Shown piece after piece: positions 62,976-64,000 of a stretch of 64,000 nt of DNA (the first letter of the stretch is position 1; each line of letters opens with the position of its first letter). The notes beneath the pieces are model-generated. The model was not told the origin of the DNA, made no database searches, and worked only from the letters and a program-made list of their open reading frames with translations. The stretch is from Oscillospiraceae bacterium (GTDB lineage Bacteria > Bacillota > Clostridia > Oscillospirales > CAG-272). The stretch is from assembly GCA_015065385.1 (NCBI GenBank), contig SVQK01000057.1, forward strand, positions 1 to 64,000, read 5' to 3'. A program made the translations under genes and the position numbers.

Positions 62976-63659
62976 TCACGGGTTTTCGTCCCGGAATACG
63001 GCCACGAAGTCCGCGCTCTCGTCCAGCAGCACGGTGACCACGGGATCCGTGGAAAAATCCGCGCCGTTCTTCGTCCACTTCACAAACGCGTTCCCTTCCT
63101 CCGGGGCCGCGGCGAAGGTGTAGGTCTCGGCGTCTGCCAGATTGATCTGCGCCGACTGATAGGGCTCTTCGGGATCCAGCACCGGCGCGGTTTCGCCCGG
63201 TTCGTACCCGATCATGCCCATGCCCTCCGTGCTGATGGTGACAAAGATCGTGGCGTCCGGAAGCTCCATCTCGGCAAAGCGGTAGGTTTCTCCGCCGTTT
63301 ATGGCGAGTGAGACGCCGTCCCCATCCTGCGTAACGGTGACGGTGATGTCCCCCTTGCTGCCTAAGGTCGTGAGGGTGCCGCGGAGCGCGTTTCCGTCCA
63401 CCGCAAGCGTACCGCCCCAGGAATCCTCCGCGAAATCCTCGCCCAGCATGCAGCCGACATACCAGCCGGGTTCGTCGATGTCATCCATCCAAGTGATCGA
63501 GAGCATATTGTCGTTTTCGTCCGTAAAGTAGCCGTTCCGGGGCCAGTCCGCGGCGGTCTGCTCCGTAAGGTCCGCCGCCGGGTCTGCCTTTTCGGAAGCG
63601 CACGCCGTCACGGCGAACAGCACCGCCGCGCACAGGATCAGGGAAATCAGTTTTTTCAT
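62976..63659 (-). CDS. Secreted lipoprotein of unknown function
   Basis: 227 residues; lipobox VTAC, then a domain with YFTDENDNMLSITWMDDIDEPGW and a C-terminal repeat-like part (TYTFAAAPEEGNAFVKWTKNGADFS..VLLDESADFVAVF) resembling the InlB B-repeat/bacterial Ig-like beta domains. Unknown role. Confidence 0.75.
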   Translation of the reverse strand: MKKLISLILCAAVLFAVTACASEKADPAADLTEQTAADWPRNGYFTDENDNMLSITWMDDIDEPGWYVGCMLGEDFAEDSWGGTLAVDGNALRGTLTTLGSKGDITVTVTQDGDGVSLAINGGETYRFAEMELPDATIFVTISTEGMGMIGYEPGETAPVLDPEEPYQSAQINLADAETYTFAAAPEEGNAFVKWTKNGADFSTDPVVTVLLDESADFVAVFRDENP

Positions 63660-63743
63660 TTTATTTCACCTCTCTTGATTGATTTTTATGACGCCGAATC
63701 GGCTTAAATCACCATGCAGATAACTCTTTCCGGCCATCGGCGG

Positions 63744-64000
63744 TCATTGACGACCCGTATAATCATTGCTGCCGTCTTTATTATCAAATATACTAATTAC
63801 AATACAGCCGCAAAACTTGCACCTGTGCTGTTCCTCATACTTACTGCCTCCAAGATGTGTCCTCTTCTGAAGGAACATGTTCTTCCCGCATTTTATGCAA
63901 AGCGTATCGCTGGGTCCGAAATCATACGTTACATCCCAATTGACACACTTATCGTTGCTCCAGCACCAGCTGCCGTATTCCACGGTTGCCGCACAGCCGT
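63744..64000 (-). CDS. Zinc-ribbon protein, 5' end beyond window
   Basis: The frame stays open to the window edge (possible GTG at 63983). Cys pairs CIKCGKN and CKFCGC lie ~30 residues apart and suggest a zinc ribbon; WSNDKCVNW precedes. Function unknown. 63660-63743 has no other feature. Confidence 0.5.
   Translation of the reverse strand, partial: GCAATVEYGSWCWSNDKCVNWDVTYDFGPSDTLCIKCGKNMFLQKRTHLGGSKYEEQHRCKFCGCIVISIFDNKDGSNDYTGRQ

Noticed and set aside
1-64000. CRISPR array, rRNA, prophage
   Set aside because: No regularly spaced repeats, no rRNA blocks and no phage structural genes were seen.

Overview
The window is GC-rich DNA from a Gram-positive anaerobe, most likely an uncultured Oscillospiraceae/Clostridia-type gut Firmicute. 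Evidence is the LL-diaminopimelate aminotransferase lysine route, the Amt-PII fusion, ECF transporters, Clostridia-type lipoproteins, a class M sirtuin with its macrodomain, and a predicted ACGX-type radical-SAM peptide system. No rRNA, tRNA or CRISPR array was seen.

Layout. 0-10 kb is housekeeping nitrogen and lysine metabolism (amt-PII, asnB, carA, carB, dapF, dapL). 10.2-13.0 kb is a single-chain MmeI-like restriction-modification enzyme whose recognition domain has foreign, AT-rich base composition. 13.5-17.3 kb is a cobalamin riboswitch followed by a three-gene FecCD/Btu-type ABC importer. 17.7-20.7 kb holds an HxlR regulator divergent from a Cys-rich ACG-repeat peptide and its radical SAM/SPASM enzyme, run on into an alcohol-dehydrogenase-like gene. 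20.7-23.3 kb is a DUF1848 / macrodomain / SirTM set. 23.5-26.8 kb is a MacB/FtsX-type ABC exporter. 27-31 kb holds an ATC-hydrolase-like gene and an opposing five-gene operon (HMA metal-binding protein, three SAM methyltransferases, a membrane protein). 31.7-35.8 kb is cobI plus a chain of broken iron-uptake genes (ABC-2 permease, NEAT-like lipoprotein, FecCD permease, SLH protein) joined by deletions. 36.1-43.4 kb is TetR, a YbtPQ/IrtAB-like ABC pair and a complete ECF S-T-A transporter. 43.8-50.2 kb is a minus-strand redox operon under a TetR regulator. 50.6-56.3 kb carries flavodoxins, two LysR regulators and aldo/keto reductases. 56.6-64 kb is a PaaK-like ligase and several secreted or membrane proteins.

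Linking themes. (1) At least four copies of a 15-bp motif TTAG-N6-CTAAC, identical in layout to the DtxR/IdeR iron box, occur in the window; three sit on well-formed promoters (ABC exporter, HMA/methyltransferase operon, TetR/ABC/ECF cluster), implying a metal-responsive regulon across 26-43 kb. (2) The window is full of scars: two IS-end remnants, three short decayed copies of genes found intact elsewhere in the window (colinear with their parents), and a run of deletion junctions at 33.6-35.2 kb. (3) The most interesting candidate systems are the ACG-repeat RiPP cassette, the iron-box methyltransferase operon and the mosaic restriction enzyme.
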